Positions 8,853 through 16,632 of a DNA stretch of 64,000 bases are shown one piece after another. The DNA is taken from NCBI RefSeq assembly GCF_024721605.1, contig NZ_CP102630.1, positions 310,001 through 374,000 of the forward strand, in the 5' to 3' direction. A model generated the notes under the pieces. It ran no database searches. It was not told the DNA's origin and was given only the letters and a program-made list of their open reading frames with translations. The translations under genes were made by a program, and so were the position numbers. Within the stretch, counting starts at the first letter, position 1. Every line of letters starts with the position of its first letter. The DNA is from Sphingomicrobium flavum. GTDB taxonomy: Bacteria; Pseudomonadota; Alphaproteobacteria; Sphingomonadales; Sphingomonadaceae.

Positions 8853-9744
8853 AGGGGGCGGCCTTCGGTACCACCACGCGCACCGCCTTGGGCAGCACGC
8901 TGACATCGGCCGGCGTGCGCGCGCGGATTTCGCCGTCGATGCTGATGTCGCGCGGGGGCTGCGTTTCGATGCGTAGGCGATTGCCTTCGACTTCCACCAT
9001 GGTGCGCTGCTGGCTCTTCAGCCGCAACAGCACGAGCAACCAGTTGAGCGCCAGCCACCAAATGCTGTCGCCCGTCACCGCATCGACGGTGATCCGGCTG
9101 TCCTCCAGATCGGCATCCTGCACCAGCTCCACCCCGCCATGGAAACGCCCATTGGCGATGCGCACCTCGGTCGCGCGGCTGACGATGCGGCGCTTGCCGT
9201 TCTGGATGGTCAGGCGGAAACTCTTGAAGGCAAAGGCGATTTTTACTGCCCAGACCAGATAGCCAAGGATGCCGAGCCGCTTTTTGAGCGCGTCGGGGAT
9301 GGTTTCGGCAATCTGCGGCGAAAGACCGATCGCCGCGACATTGGCGAAATGTTCGCCATTGATGCAGCCGATATCGATGGCGCGGCTGGTGCCATTGGCG
9401 ATGACGTCGACCACCTCCTCAAGCTCCAGCGGCAGCTCAAGACTGCGCGCAAAACTGTTGGCGGTGCCGAGCGGCAGCACGGCGAGAATGGTATCGCTAC
9501 CCTGAAATTCCCCGATGAAGCTGGAAATTGTCCCGTCACCCCCGCCCACGATGACCATCGGCGCGCGCTCGATCGCTTTGGCGATGGTCGGGCGCAACGC
9601 ATCGGAATCGGTCACGGCATGACGCTCGATCAGGCGGATGCCCGCCGCTTCCAGCAGGCCGCACACCTCGTCAAATGCATCGGCGCCGCGCCGGCTCATG
9701 GCGTTGACGACGAGGATCGCTTCCCTGGGATGATCGCCGCTCAT
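8839..9744 (-). CDS. diacylglycerol kinase family lipid kinase
   Basis: 301 residues. The ATP-binding signature VGGGDGT (residues 66-72), preceded by LVVNAMSRRG and followed by LPLGTANSFARSL, is characteristic of the DAGK/YegS/sphingosine-kinase fold. Such enzymes phosphorylate diacylglycerol or a related lipid at the inner membrane face. The C-terminal residues PSRSG and the stop are encoded by the palindromic repeat at 8837-8852, so the natural end of the protein may have been changed by insertion of that element. It converges on valS and is divergent from hemB (60 bases between starts). Confidence 0.9.
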   Translation of the reverse strand: MSGDHPREAILVVNAMSRRGADAFDEVCGLLEAAGIRLIERHAVTDSDALRPTIAKAIERAPMVIVGGGDGTISSFIGEFQGSDTILAVLPLGTANSFARSLELPLELEEVVDVIANGTSRAIDIGCINGEHFANVAAIGLSPQIAETIPDALKKRLGILGYLVWAVKIAFAFKSFRLTIQNGKRRIVSRATEVRIANGRFHGGVELVQDADLEDSRITVDAVTGDSIWWLALNWLLVLLRLKSQQRTMVEVEGNRLRIETQPPRDISIDGEIRARTPADVSVLPKAVRVVVPKAAPSRSG

Positions 9745-9804
9745 GAAGGGTCAACGAAACACATGCTCTTTCTTTCCCGCGCCACTTGCCGCTAAAGGGC
9801 GCGG

Positions 9805-10785
9805 ATGAGCCAATTTCCCGATCTGCGCATGCGTCGCCGCCGTTCTTCGTCCTGGATGCGCGCCATGCTGACCGAGCATCGCCTGCACCCCAGCGATTTC
9901 ATCTGGCCGCTCTTCATCTGCGAAGGTGAGGGGGAGGAACAGCCCATCGGCGCGCTGCGCGGTGTATCGCGCTGGTCGATCGATCGGCTGGTGGACCAGG
10001 CCAAAGCCGCGCGCGATGCGGGCATCCCGGCCATTGCGCTCTTCCCCAATACGCCCGATGACAAGCGCACCGATGCAGAAGCGCTCAATCCCCACAATCT
10101 CATCTGCCGCGCGGTCAAGGCGGTGAAGGACGCCGTGCCCGATATCGGCATCATGACCGATGTCGCATTGGATCCCTACACCTCGCACGGCCATGACGGC
10201 GTACTCGCCGCCGATGGCAGCGTCGACAATGACGCCACGGTCGAAATCCTCGCCAAGCAGGCAGTGGTCCAGGCCGAAGCCGGCGCCGATATCGTCGCGC
10301 CGTCGGACATGATGGACGGGCGCATCGCCGCCATCCGCGATGCGCTGGAGGAAGCCGGCCATGCCAGCACCGCAATCATGGCCTATGCCGCCAAATATGC
10401 CTCCGCTTTCTACGGTCCCTTCCGCGAGGCGGTGGGCTCGGGCGACCGGCTGAAGGGCGACAAGAAGGGTTATCAGATGAACCCCGCCAACAGTACTGAA
10501 GCGTTGGTGGAGGTCGAACTCGACATCGCCGAGGGCGCCGATTTCGTCATGGTGAAGCCGGGGCTCGCCTATCTCGATGTCGTCGCCCGACTGCGCGACA
10601 ATTTCGACGTGCCGATCTTCGCTTATATGACCAGCGGCGAATATGCGATGATCGAGGAAGCGGCGGCCGCTGGCGCGGGGGATCGCGATGCCATGCTGAT
10701 GGAAAGCCTAACTGCCTTCAAGCGCGCTGGCGCGACCGGCATTTTGACCTATCATGCGCTGGAGGTCGCGCGTAAGCTCGCCTGA
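9805..10785 (+). CDS. hemB: porphobilinogen synthase (delta-aminolevulinate dehydratase)
   Basis: 326 residues. It condenses two 5-aminolevulinates to porphobilinogen in tetrapyrrole synthesis. The two active-site lysines are K197 (YAAKYASAFYGPF) and K251 (FVMVKPGLAYLD). In the usual zinc site the cysteines are absent: the segment reads DVALDPYTSHGHDG (A121, D123, D131), which marks the magnesium/potassium-dependent class rather than the zinc class. The start ATG follows a GGGCGCGG purine stretch. It is separated from the permease gene by 14 bases, so cotranscription is likely. Confidence 0.97.
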   Translation: MSQFPDLRMRRRRSSSWMRAMLTEHRLHPSDFIWPLFICEGEGEEQPIGALRGVSRWSIDRLVDQAKAARDAGIPAIALFPNTPDDKRTDAEALNPHNLICRAVKAVKDAVPDIGIMTDVALDPYTSHGHDGVLAADGSVDNDATVEILAKQAVVQAEAGADIVAPSDMMDGRIAAIRDALEEAGHASTAIMAYAAKYASAFYGPFREAVGSGDRLKGDKKGYQMNPANSTEALVEVELDIAEGADFVMVKPGLAYLDVVARLRDNFDVPIFAYMTSGEYAMIEEAAAAGAGDRDAMLMESLTAFKRAGATGILTYHALEVARKLA

Positions 10786-10799
10786 ACAAGGGGGCCTTG

Positions 10800-12080
10800 A
10801 TGACCGAAAAGACCGAAAAATATCGTCGTGACATGGGCACGCTCGGTGTCCTCTTCATCGTCGTCAACGGCTTGATCGGCGCGGGCATCTTCGGGCTGCC
10901 GGAAGTGCTGCATGACGCCGTCGGCGAATTTGCGCCCTGGCTGCTGCTGATCGGCGGCGCGCTCGTCATGGCCATCGTCCTTTGCTTTGCAGAATTGACC
11001 AAACTCACCGACCGCTCCGGTGGCCCCCAGCGATATGTCGGCGACGCCTGGGGTGATTTCGCCGGCTTCCAGGTCGGCTGGACCTTCTTTGCTGCCCGCC
11101 TGATCAGCCAGGGCGCTAATGTGCTTGTCCTGGTGGCTTATGCCGCGGCGCTTTGGCCCGTGGTGGGCGAGGGGGCAGGACGCACGCTCCTCATCATTGC
11201 CGTGCTTGGCAGTCTCACCATCATCAACATCGTTGGCATCAAGCGCGTGGTGGCCGTGCTGGGCGCAATGACGCTTCTCAAGCTCCTCCCGTTGCTCGTC
11301 CTGATGGTCGTCGGCATTGGGGCCGCCAGCACGCCGGGACCGATCGTCCTGCCACAATTCAGCGCGGTCGAAGGCATCGCGCTCGCCGCCCTCTACGCCT
11401 ATGTCGGCTTTGAAAATGCGACCATTCCCGCGGGCGAAACGAAGGATCCCAAACGCGCCATGCCGCGCGCCTTGCTGGGCGGAATTGCGGTCGTGACGCT
11501 CATCTATTTCGGTCTGCAATGGGCGTACAGCCATAGTGTCATCGCGGGCACCGGTCCCGAAGCGCCGCTCACCGCGCTGGCCGCTGAATATGGCGGGGAT
11601 ATTGGCGCGCTGCTGATCGCCGCCACTATCGTGATGAGCGTGCTGGCAAATCTGACCGCCGGCCACACCTCGGCCAGTCGCATGCCACCGGCACTGGCCG
11701 ATGACGGTCTGCTCGCCGCCTGGTTTGGCCAGGTCTCGCGGTGGGGCACGCCGGCCAATTCCATCGCCTTCTTCGGCGTGGGCGCGATCATCTTTGCCTT
11801 GAATTCCAGCTTCCTGGCGCTCGCCATCATCTCCACGCTGGCGCGGCTGCTGGCCTATATCGCATCGATCCTCTCACTGCCCAAGCTGCGCAAGCAGGCG
11901 GGCCTGTCGGCGACCAACGGCACCATCATCCTTGCCGCGCCCGTCGCGCTCATCCTGTCGGTCTGGGCCTCGCTGCAGACCAACAGCGATCAATGGTTGA
12001 CGCTCGGTGGCTTTGCGCTAGCGGGGACGGCACTCTATTTTCTCGCCCGCCGGAGCAAGAATGATGCCCTTCCATCATGA
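10800..12080 (+). CDS. APC superfamily amino acid permease
   Basis: 426 residues and about 12 hydrophobic segments. The first helix has the APC hallmark NGLIGAGIFGLP, and later segments (YVGFENATIPAGETKDPKRAMPRAL) match the family's helix 6 to cytoplasmic loop region. It should import an amino acid or amine by cation symport or exchange; the substrate is not predictable. A TTG at 10797 is in frame, but the ATG at 10800 sits at better spacing from AAGGGGG. The 3' end overlaps the following acetyltransferase gene by 20 bases. Confidence 0.9.
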   Translation: MTEKTEKYRRDMGTLGVLFIVVNGLIGAGIFGLPEVLHDAVGEFAPWLLLIGGALVMAIVLCFAELTKLTDRSGGPQRYVGDAWGDFAGFQVGWTFFAARLISQGANVLVLVAYAAALWPVVGEGAGRTLLIIAVLGSLTIINIVGIKRVVAVLGAMTLLKLLPLLVLMVVGIGAASTPGPIVLPQFSAVEGIALAALYAYVGFENATIPAGETKDPKRAMPRALLGGIAVVTLIYFGLQWAYSHSVIAGTGPEAPLTALAAEYGGDIGALLIAATIVMSVLANLTAGHTSASRMPPALADDGLLAAWFGQVSRWGTPANSIAFFGVGAIIFALNSSFLALAIISTLARLLAYIASILSLPKLRKQAGLSATNGTIILAAPVALILSVWASLQTNSDQWLTLGGFALAGTALYFLARRSKNDALPS

Positions 12081-12633
12081 AACCGACCGCCTGATCCTGC
12101 GCGACTGGACCGAGGCCGACAAGGACCCCTTCTACGCCGCCATGAACACCCCTGCGGTGATGCAATGGCTAGGCGGCCTGCAAAAGCGCGAGGATTTCGA
12201 CGCGGCCTATGAGCGGCTGCAGGGGTTCGCCCGCGATTGCGGCCATTGCTTCTGGCTGGTCGAGCGCAAGGAGGATGGCGAACTGCTGGGCTTTTGCGGG
12301 ATCAAGAAGATCAATTATGAGGGCGCGCCCAATATGGGCATGCCCGAAATCGGCTGGCGTTTCCGCGAAGAGGCGTGGGGCAGGGGCTATGCCAAGGAAG
12401 CCGCCATCGCCTCGCTGGACCTCGCTTTCGAGCGCTTTGGCTATGACGAGGTCACTGCGGTGACCGTCAGCGGCAATGAAGGCAGCTGGGGGCTGATGCT
12501 GCGCCTCGGCATGACCGAGCGGCCAGAGCTGGCCTATCATGACGGCAAATATAGCGATCAGTATGGCCCCGCACGCCAATGGGTCATCACCGCGCAGGAA
12601 TGGGCGGCGCACCGCCCCGGCCTAGTCGCCTAG
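12061..12633 (+). CDS. GNAT family N-acetyltransferase (RimJ/RimL type)
   Basis: 190 residues. The opening HHETDRLILRDWTEAD is the standard start of RimJ/RimL-like acetyltransferases, and the acetyl-CoA binding stretch is GWRFREEAWGRGYAKEA. The acceptor could be a ribosomal protein N-terminus or a small molecule. The start lies inside the permease gene (20-base overlap); ATGATG allows either of two adjacent starts. The 3' end overlaps the convergent lipoprotein gene by 12 bases. Confidence 0.88.
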   Translation: MMPFHHETDRLILRDWTEADKDPFYAAMNTPAVMQWLGGLQKREDFDAAYERLQGFARDCGHCFWLVERKEDGELLGFCGIKKINYEGAPNMGMPEIGWRFREEAWGRGYAKEAAIASLDLAFERFGYDEVTAVTVSGNEGSWGLMLRLGMTERPELAYHDGKYSDQYGPARQWVITAQEWAAHRPGLVA

Positions 12634-13116
12634 CGCGCCTGCCAGCCGGTCGATCAGCGCGGATTGCCGTGCATTGAGGGCACCGACCTCGCGCGTTGCC
12701 GCTTCGATCGCGCTGCGGTCGGCAGACGAAACCCATCCGCCGCCGGCCATCCGGTCGGTCGCCAGGGCATCCATGTCCGCCAGCGCCAGCGCTGTCATCC
12801 GCCGCGCCGCGTCGAGCCGGCTCAGCAATTGCTGCGCCTGGGTCCAGCTTTCGCTGCCCGGCGCGGCCGCGCGCCCGACCGCGGCGACGGTATCCCCTTC
12901 CAGCGCCTCGAACTGCGCTGCGCCCTGCATCGCGCGCGCCTTGAGCGCTGCTATCTCGCTGTCCATGGTCAGTTCGCCGGGCGCGGGATCCCCACGACCC
13001 ACCGGCAGGCGCGGGTCGATGGCTTCGGCCGAACGATAGCCAAGCTTGGGCGCGTCGACCTCGCCCGACGCGCAGGCGCCAAGGGCAAGCAGCAGCAGGA
13101 GGGGAAGGATCCGCAT
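12622..13116 (-). CDS. putative lipoprotein of unknown function
   Basis: 164 residues. It starts with a lipoprotein signal (MRILPLLLLLALGAC, lipobox LGAC). The mature part is alanine-rich and helical, with several heptad-like stretches, no cysteines and no recognisable catalytic motif. The start was chosen at 13116 because it yields the lipobox; an 18-codon extension upstream adds nothing. I do not recognise the family. Confidence 0.72.
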   Translation of the reverse strand: MRILPLLLLLALGACASGEVDAPKLGYRSAEAIDPRLPVGRGDPAPGELTMDSEIAALKARAMQGAAQFEALEGDTVAAVGRAAAPGSESWTQAQQLLSRLDAARRMTALALADMDALATDRMAGGGWVSSADRSAIEAATREVGALNARQSALIDRLAGALGD

Positions 13117-13229
13117 CACGGCGCACCTTCTAGGCAGGCCGGTCCAAGGCGGCAACGCTTTTGGCGGCAAAAGCGCGAAGTTGGGGGTTGCATGAGACCA
13201 GCGAGGCCACTAATGCCCCCCATACCCAA

Positions 13230-13306
13230 GCGCCCGTAGCTCAGCTGGATAGAGTACCTGACTACGAATCAGGTGGTCGGAGGTTCGAATCCTTCCGGGC
13301 GCGCCA
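13230..13306 (+). tRNA. tRNA-Arg (ACG)
   Basis: 77 bases. Acceptor GCGCCCG pairs with CGGGCGC, discriminator G, CCA encoded. The anticodon stem CTGAC/ATCAG-type pairing holds the loop with ACG (A34 would be deaminated to inosine), and the T arm is GGAGGTTCGAATCCTTCC. Confidence 0.96.
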
Positions 13307-13315
13307 CTCATAAGG

Positions 13316-13354
13316 AAAGGGCCGCGCGATTATCCGCTGCGGCCCTTTTTCTTT
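13316..13354 (+). terminator. rho-independent terminator of tRNA-Arg
   Basis: Stem AAAGGGCCGC (13316-13325) pairs with GCGGCCCTTT (13339-13348), followed by T5-C-T3. It starts 10 bases after the tRNA. Confidence 0.85.
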
Positions 13355-13372
13355 GCCCGATCTTCGTGAAGC

Positions 13373-13531
13373 CTAGGCCGTCAGCGGCTGTGCGATGGCA
13401 GCGCGCTCGGCAAATTCCCTGGCAAGGCTTTCATGACGCTGGCGCGCCTGGTCGGTAACCGAACGGATGGCCATCGTCCGCTCCTGCGCCGCACGGCGAA
13501 GATAGAAACGATAGTCGGATTCATTCCTCAT
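13373..13531 (-). CDS. small basic protein, 52 residues, unknown function
   Basis: An open frame below normal cutoffs: it starts MRNESDYRFYLRRAAQERTMA and ends AQPLTA. The composition is arginine- and alanine-rich, amphipathic and soluble. The region otherwise has no gene, codon use looks like its neighbours (C or G in third positions), and GGGG lies about 8-11 bases before the ATG. I recall similar short RRAAQE-type proteins in sphingomonads, but this is memory rather than a search. No function is proposed. Confidence 0.6.
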   Translation of the reverse strand: MRNESDYRFYLRRAAQERTMAIRSVTDQARQRHESLAREFAERAAIAQPLTA

Positions 13532-13648
13532 TCTGGCCACCCCTCAATGACGCGAATCGGCGTAAGTGTCGAGGATGGTTGGCAAAGATTGAAGAAAGGT
13601 AAAGAGCCCACGGCTTGTTTGCGCGAAAAATGTGATTAGATTGGCACC

Positions 13649-13987
13649 ATGCGACTGATCTTGATGCTCCTCGCGCTACTCGCGCTCCCGCAACCGGCCC
13701 TCGGGTTTGCCCAGGCCAGCGATTTCACGCTGGTCAATGGGACGGGGCAGGCGCTCGGCAATCTGTCGATCCGCCGGACCGGCACCGATGCTTGGCAGCC
13801 GCTCGGCGCAGCGCCCGGCGCTGGCGCCCGGTCGACCATCGCTTTTTCCAATCCCGATTGCGCCTTCGATATAAAGGCCACCCCCGCAGGCGGTCAGCCG
13901 ATCGTCTGGTCGGGTGTCAATCTGTGCGAAGTCAGCGCCGTGACGCTGCGGCTGGCGGCGGGGACCCCTTACGTCGATTATCGCTAG
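13649..13987 (+). CDS. small secreted protein of unknown function
   Basis: 112 residues with a clear signal peptide (LILMLLALLALPQPALGFAQA). The mature part looks like a single beta-rich domain (FTLVNGTGQALGNLSIRRTGTDAWQPLG) with two cysteines (in NPDCAF and NLCEV) that could form a disulfide in the periplasm. No catalytic motif is visible and I do not recognise a named family. The 3' end overlaps the convergent gene on the minus strand by 56 bases. Confidence 0.7.
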   Translation: MRLILMLLALLALPQPALGFAQASDFTLVNGTGQALGNLSIRRTGTDAWQPLGAAPGAGARSTIAFSNPDCAFDIKATPAGGQPIVWSGVNLCEVSAVTLRLAAGTPYVDYR

Positions 13988-14282
13988 TCCTGCGATGTCG
14001 GCGCGGGCGCATCGCGTTCAGGCGCTGGCGCGGACGAACTTCATGCGGGCCCATTGCGATTGCGGGCTCCTTCTTGCGCACCGCGTCCAATAGCTTGGCA
14101 CCGGCCACGAAGGGCAGGCCAAGGCAACAGGCGAACAGCATCATGCCGCCCCATCCGGGATATTGCTGGAGATAAGCGACCCCGCGCGAAACCGAGCCTA
14201 CTGCGATGGCATAGGTCACCGCATAGGCCTCGAAACGCGTCTTGATGACGAACAGTCGGGCGATCTTCTTCAGCATTGCCAT
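13932..14282 (-). CDS. small inner membrane protein of unknown function
   Basis: 116 residues. The N-terminal two thirds (KKIARLFVIKTRFEAYAVTYAIAVGSVSRG, then YPGWGGMMLFACCLGLPFVAGAKLLDAV) contain two membrane segments, and I believe this arrangement is common in sphingomonads. After about residue 78 the chain becomes an arginine- and proline-rich tail that is antisense to the end of the neighbouring gene, which suggests the original stop was lost and the frame runs on. ATG codons at 14282 and 14276 are both possible starts. Confidence 0.7.
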   Translation of the reverse strand: MAMLKKIARLFVIKTRFEAYAVTYAIAVGSVSRGVAYLQQYPGWGGMMLFACCLGLPFVAGAKLLDAVRKKEPAIAMGPHEVRPRQRLNAMRPRRHRRTSDNRRKGSPPPAAASRR

Positions 14283-14353
14283 TGGTTAAGCAAACGTCGT
14301 GCCAATGGCGCGGTTCCGCCAAAAATGCATTTAGGAAGATGGTAAAATGTTAG

Positions 14354-15613
14354 TTAATCCGACACCAGTTCGGGCAGATCGAGCGCTTCGAGCATGGCAT
14401 TGCGCGCGGTCCTCACCGCGCTGACCAGCGTTTGCGATTGCAGTTCGCGCCCATCAATCTGCTCGGGCCAGAGCCGCGCAACCACCTCTGCCATCATGTC
14501 CAGCTTGGCGGGATCGACCAGGAAACGCGGATCGACGCTGACCGGATCGCAGGCGACGCGCAGGCGCAGGCAGGCAGGCCCGCCGCCATTTGCCATCGAC
14601 TGGCGCACATCCACCACCTTCACCCGCCGGATCGGCCCGTTGGACGCCAGATGCGCCTGCAGCCAGTTCCACACGCTCGGCGTTTCCTCACACTCGCTCG
14701 GCACCACCAATGTCATCTCGCCGTCGGGCGGTGTCACCAGCTGGGCGTTGAACAGATAGGATCTGATCGCATCTTCCAGCGGCACATCGGCGGCTTTGAC
14801 CTCGACATATTCCAGCTCGGGAAAGGCATGGCTGATCCGCTCGATCGTAACCTCGCGGTCGGCAAACGCCTCCTCGTGGGCAAACAGCACGCGTTCATTG
14901 GCCACCGCCACCACGTCATTGTGGAAGGCGCCCGCCGCGATCGCCTCTTCGGATTGCTGGACGAACAATGTCTTGTGCGGCGCCAGCTGGTGCAGGCGGG
15001 CAATGGCGCGAAAGGCCTCAATATGCTGGCGCGCCGGATAAGGCCCGCCGGACACGCCGTAGACGAAGATCTCGACGCCCGGATCGCCATGGCCCGTGCT
15101 GAGCCGCATGAAATTGGCCGCCCCTTCATCGCCAAAGGCGGCTGGCACCGGCGCATGCACGGCAAAGGCGCTGTCATTGGCAAAGGCGGTGCGCAACTGG
15201 CGCAGCGTATCGGGCCATTCATGGCTGCGATGCGGCATGGTCTTGAGGTTCGCCACGGTGAGGTGACAGCGCCCGTCCGCCGTATCGGGCGCGGGGCTGA
15301 CGGTGGCGGCATTGGCAGCCCACATGGACGATGCCGACATGGCATTGGCGGCCAGCGAATGGTCGCAGGTCATGAAATCGGCGCCCAGATCCGCCAGCCA
15401 GCCATGGTTGGGGCGGGGCAGGGGCATGAAGACGCCCTGGACCAGGCCAAGCTCGATATTGGCGCGCATCTTGTCGATGCCCTGCAGCGCGGCCGCGCGC
15501 GGCTGCGATACATGGCCGGCATTTCTGGTCGATGCCAGATTGCCAAGGCTGAGGCCGGCATAATTATGGCTCGGCCCGATCAGCCCGTCGAAATTGATCT
15601 CGCGGATCGTCAT
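14354..15613 (-). CDS. astB: N-succinylarginine dihydrolase
   Basis: 419 residues. It hydrolyses N2-succinylarginine to succinylornithine, ammonia and CO2 in the arginine succinyltransferase pathway. The N-terminus NFDGLIGPSHNYAGLSLGN is the family signature, and the catalytic cysteine is C347 in NGGGPACLRLRV. Its ATG overlaps the astA stop (ATGA), so it is translationally coupled. astC, astD and astE are not in the window. Confidence 0.97.
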   Translation of the reverse strand: MTIREINFDGLIGPSHNYAGLSLGNLASTRNAGHVSQPRAAALQGIDKMRANIELGLVQGVFMPLPRPNHGWLADLGADFMTCDHSLAANAMSASSMWAANAATVSPAPDTADGRCHLTVANLKTMPHRSHEWPDTLRQLRTAFANDSAFAVHAPVPAAFGDEGAANFMRLSTGHGDPGVEIFVYGVSGGPYPARQHIEAFRAIARLHQLAPHKTLFVQQSEEAIAAGAFHNDVVAVANERVLFAHEEAFADREVTIERISHAFPELEYVEVKAADVPLEDAIRSYLFNAQLVTPPDGEMTLVVPSECEETPSVWNWLQAHLASNGPIRRVKVVDVRQSMANGGGPACLRLRVACDPVSVDPRFLVDPAKLDMMAEVVARLWPEQIDGRELQSQTLVSAVRTARNAMLEALDLPELVSD

Positions 15614-16632
15614 CGACGCGCCACCGCCAGCACATTGTCGCCCGGCTCGATCCCCAGCATCTCGACCGCTTCATGGTCGAGACGGATCGCGCCGTCGCCA
15701 TCGACCTGGCCGGCGGCATAGCAGCTCACGAAATTCTCCAATCGCCCGTGGGCGACCAGCAATTCGCTCGCCTCGCCATCTTCCAGCGTGCCGGCAAAGC
15801 GGTGCCAGTCGGACGAGCGGATCGACTTGATGCGGTCGGTCTTGCTGACCACGGTCGGCCCGCCGTCGAAAATGTCGACATAATTGTCCCAGCTGAAGCC
15901 CTCTTTCTCCAGCATCCGCAGCGCCGCGCGTCCGGTCGGGTGGGGCTGGCCGATCACGCTCTGCGCGCTTTCGGGCAGCATCGAGATATAGACAGGGGTC
16001 GAGGGCATCAGGTCGGCGATGAACTGGGTACCGTGCACGGCATTGAATTCATCCGCTTCGGGAAAGCTCATGCCGAAGAAACGGCCCGCCAGCGCGTCCC
16101 AGAAGGGCGAGTTGCCACCCTGATCCATAACGCCGCGCAATTCGGCTAGCGTGCGCTCGCCAAAGCGCGGGCGATGCTGCTTGATGAAGAGGTAGCGTGA
16201 TCGCGCCAGCAGCAGGCCCAGCCCGCCCGCGCGTTCGGCCGGATGCAGGAACAGTCCGCCCACTTCGCTGCAACCCTCAAGATCGGTGACCAGGTTGAGC
16301 AGCTGGTTGCGGAAGGTGCGATCCAGCTCGTTGGAATGCTGGGACAAGGTGGTGATGCGGTAGCTGTAGAAGGGCTGCTGGGTGCCCACTTCGCCGAAGA
16401 CCTGGCAGGTGCCGCGAATTTTGCCGGTGGCAAATTCTTCCAGCATGAAGACATAGAGATCGTCGGACTGGTTTTCGCCTTCTCGAGTGAATCCGTCAGT
16501 CGAGCGTTCCAGCTTGGCCGCGAGCGTTTCGCGGTCGGCGGGCAGATTGGTAAATCCCCCGCCGGTCAGTTTCGCCATTTCGTAAAGCGCGTCGAGGTCA
16601 TCGATCCGCGCCGCGCGAATGCGGTGGGTCAT
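15610..16632 (-). CDS. astA: arginine N-succinyltransferase
   Basis: 340 residues, the normal length for AstA. It transfers succinyl from succinyl-CoA to the alpha-amino group of arginine, the first step of the pathway. Recognised by IRAARIDDLDALYEMAKLTGGGFTNLP at the N-terminus, LFLHPAERAGGLGLLLARSRYLF and FFGMSFPEADEFN. The start was set at 16632, where ATG overlaps the stop of the upstream M20 hydrolase (ATGA); an extension further upstream lies inside that gene. It forms a three-gene coupled set with the M20 hydrolase and astB. Confidence 0.96.
   Translation of the reverse strand: MTHRIRAARIDDLDALYEMAKLTGGGFTNLPADRETLAAKLERSTDGFTREGENQSDDLYVFMLEEFATGKIRGTCQVFGEVGTQQPFYSYRITTLSQHSNELDRTFRNQLLNLVTDLEGCSEVGGLFLHPAERAGGLGLLLARSRYLFIKQHRPRFGERTLAELRGVMDQGGNSPFWDALAGRFFGMSFPEADEFNAVHGTQFIADLMPSTPVYISMLPESAQSVIGQPHPTGRAALRMLEKEGFSWDNYVDIFDGGPTVVSKTDRIKSIRSSDWHRFAGTLEDGEASELLVAHGRLENFVSCYAAGQVDGDGAIRLDHEAVEMLGIEPGDNVLAVARR

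Noticed and set aside
14432-15721. 429-residue plus-strand frame opposite astB
   Set aside because: Shadow of astB; histidine/arginine-rich with no motif.
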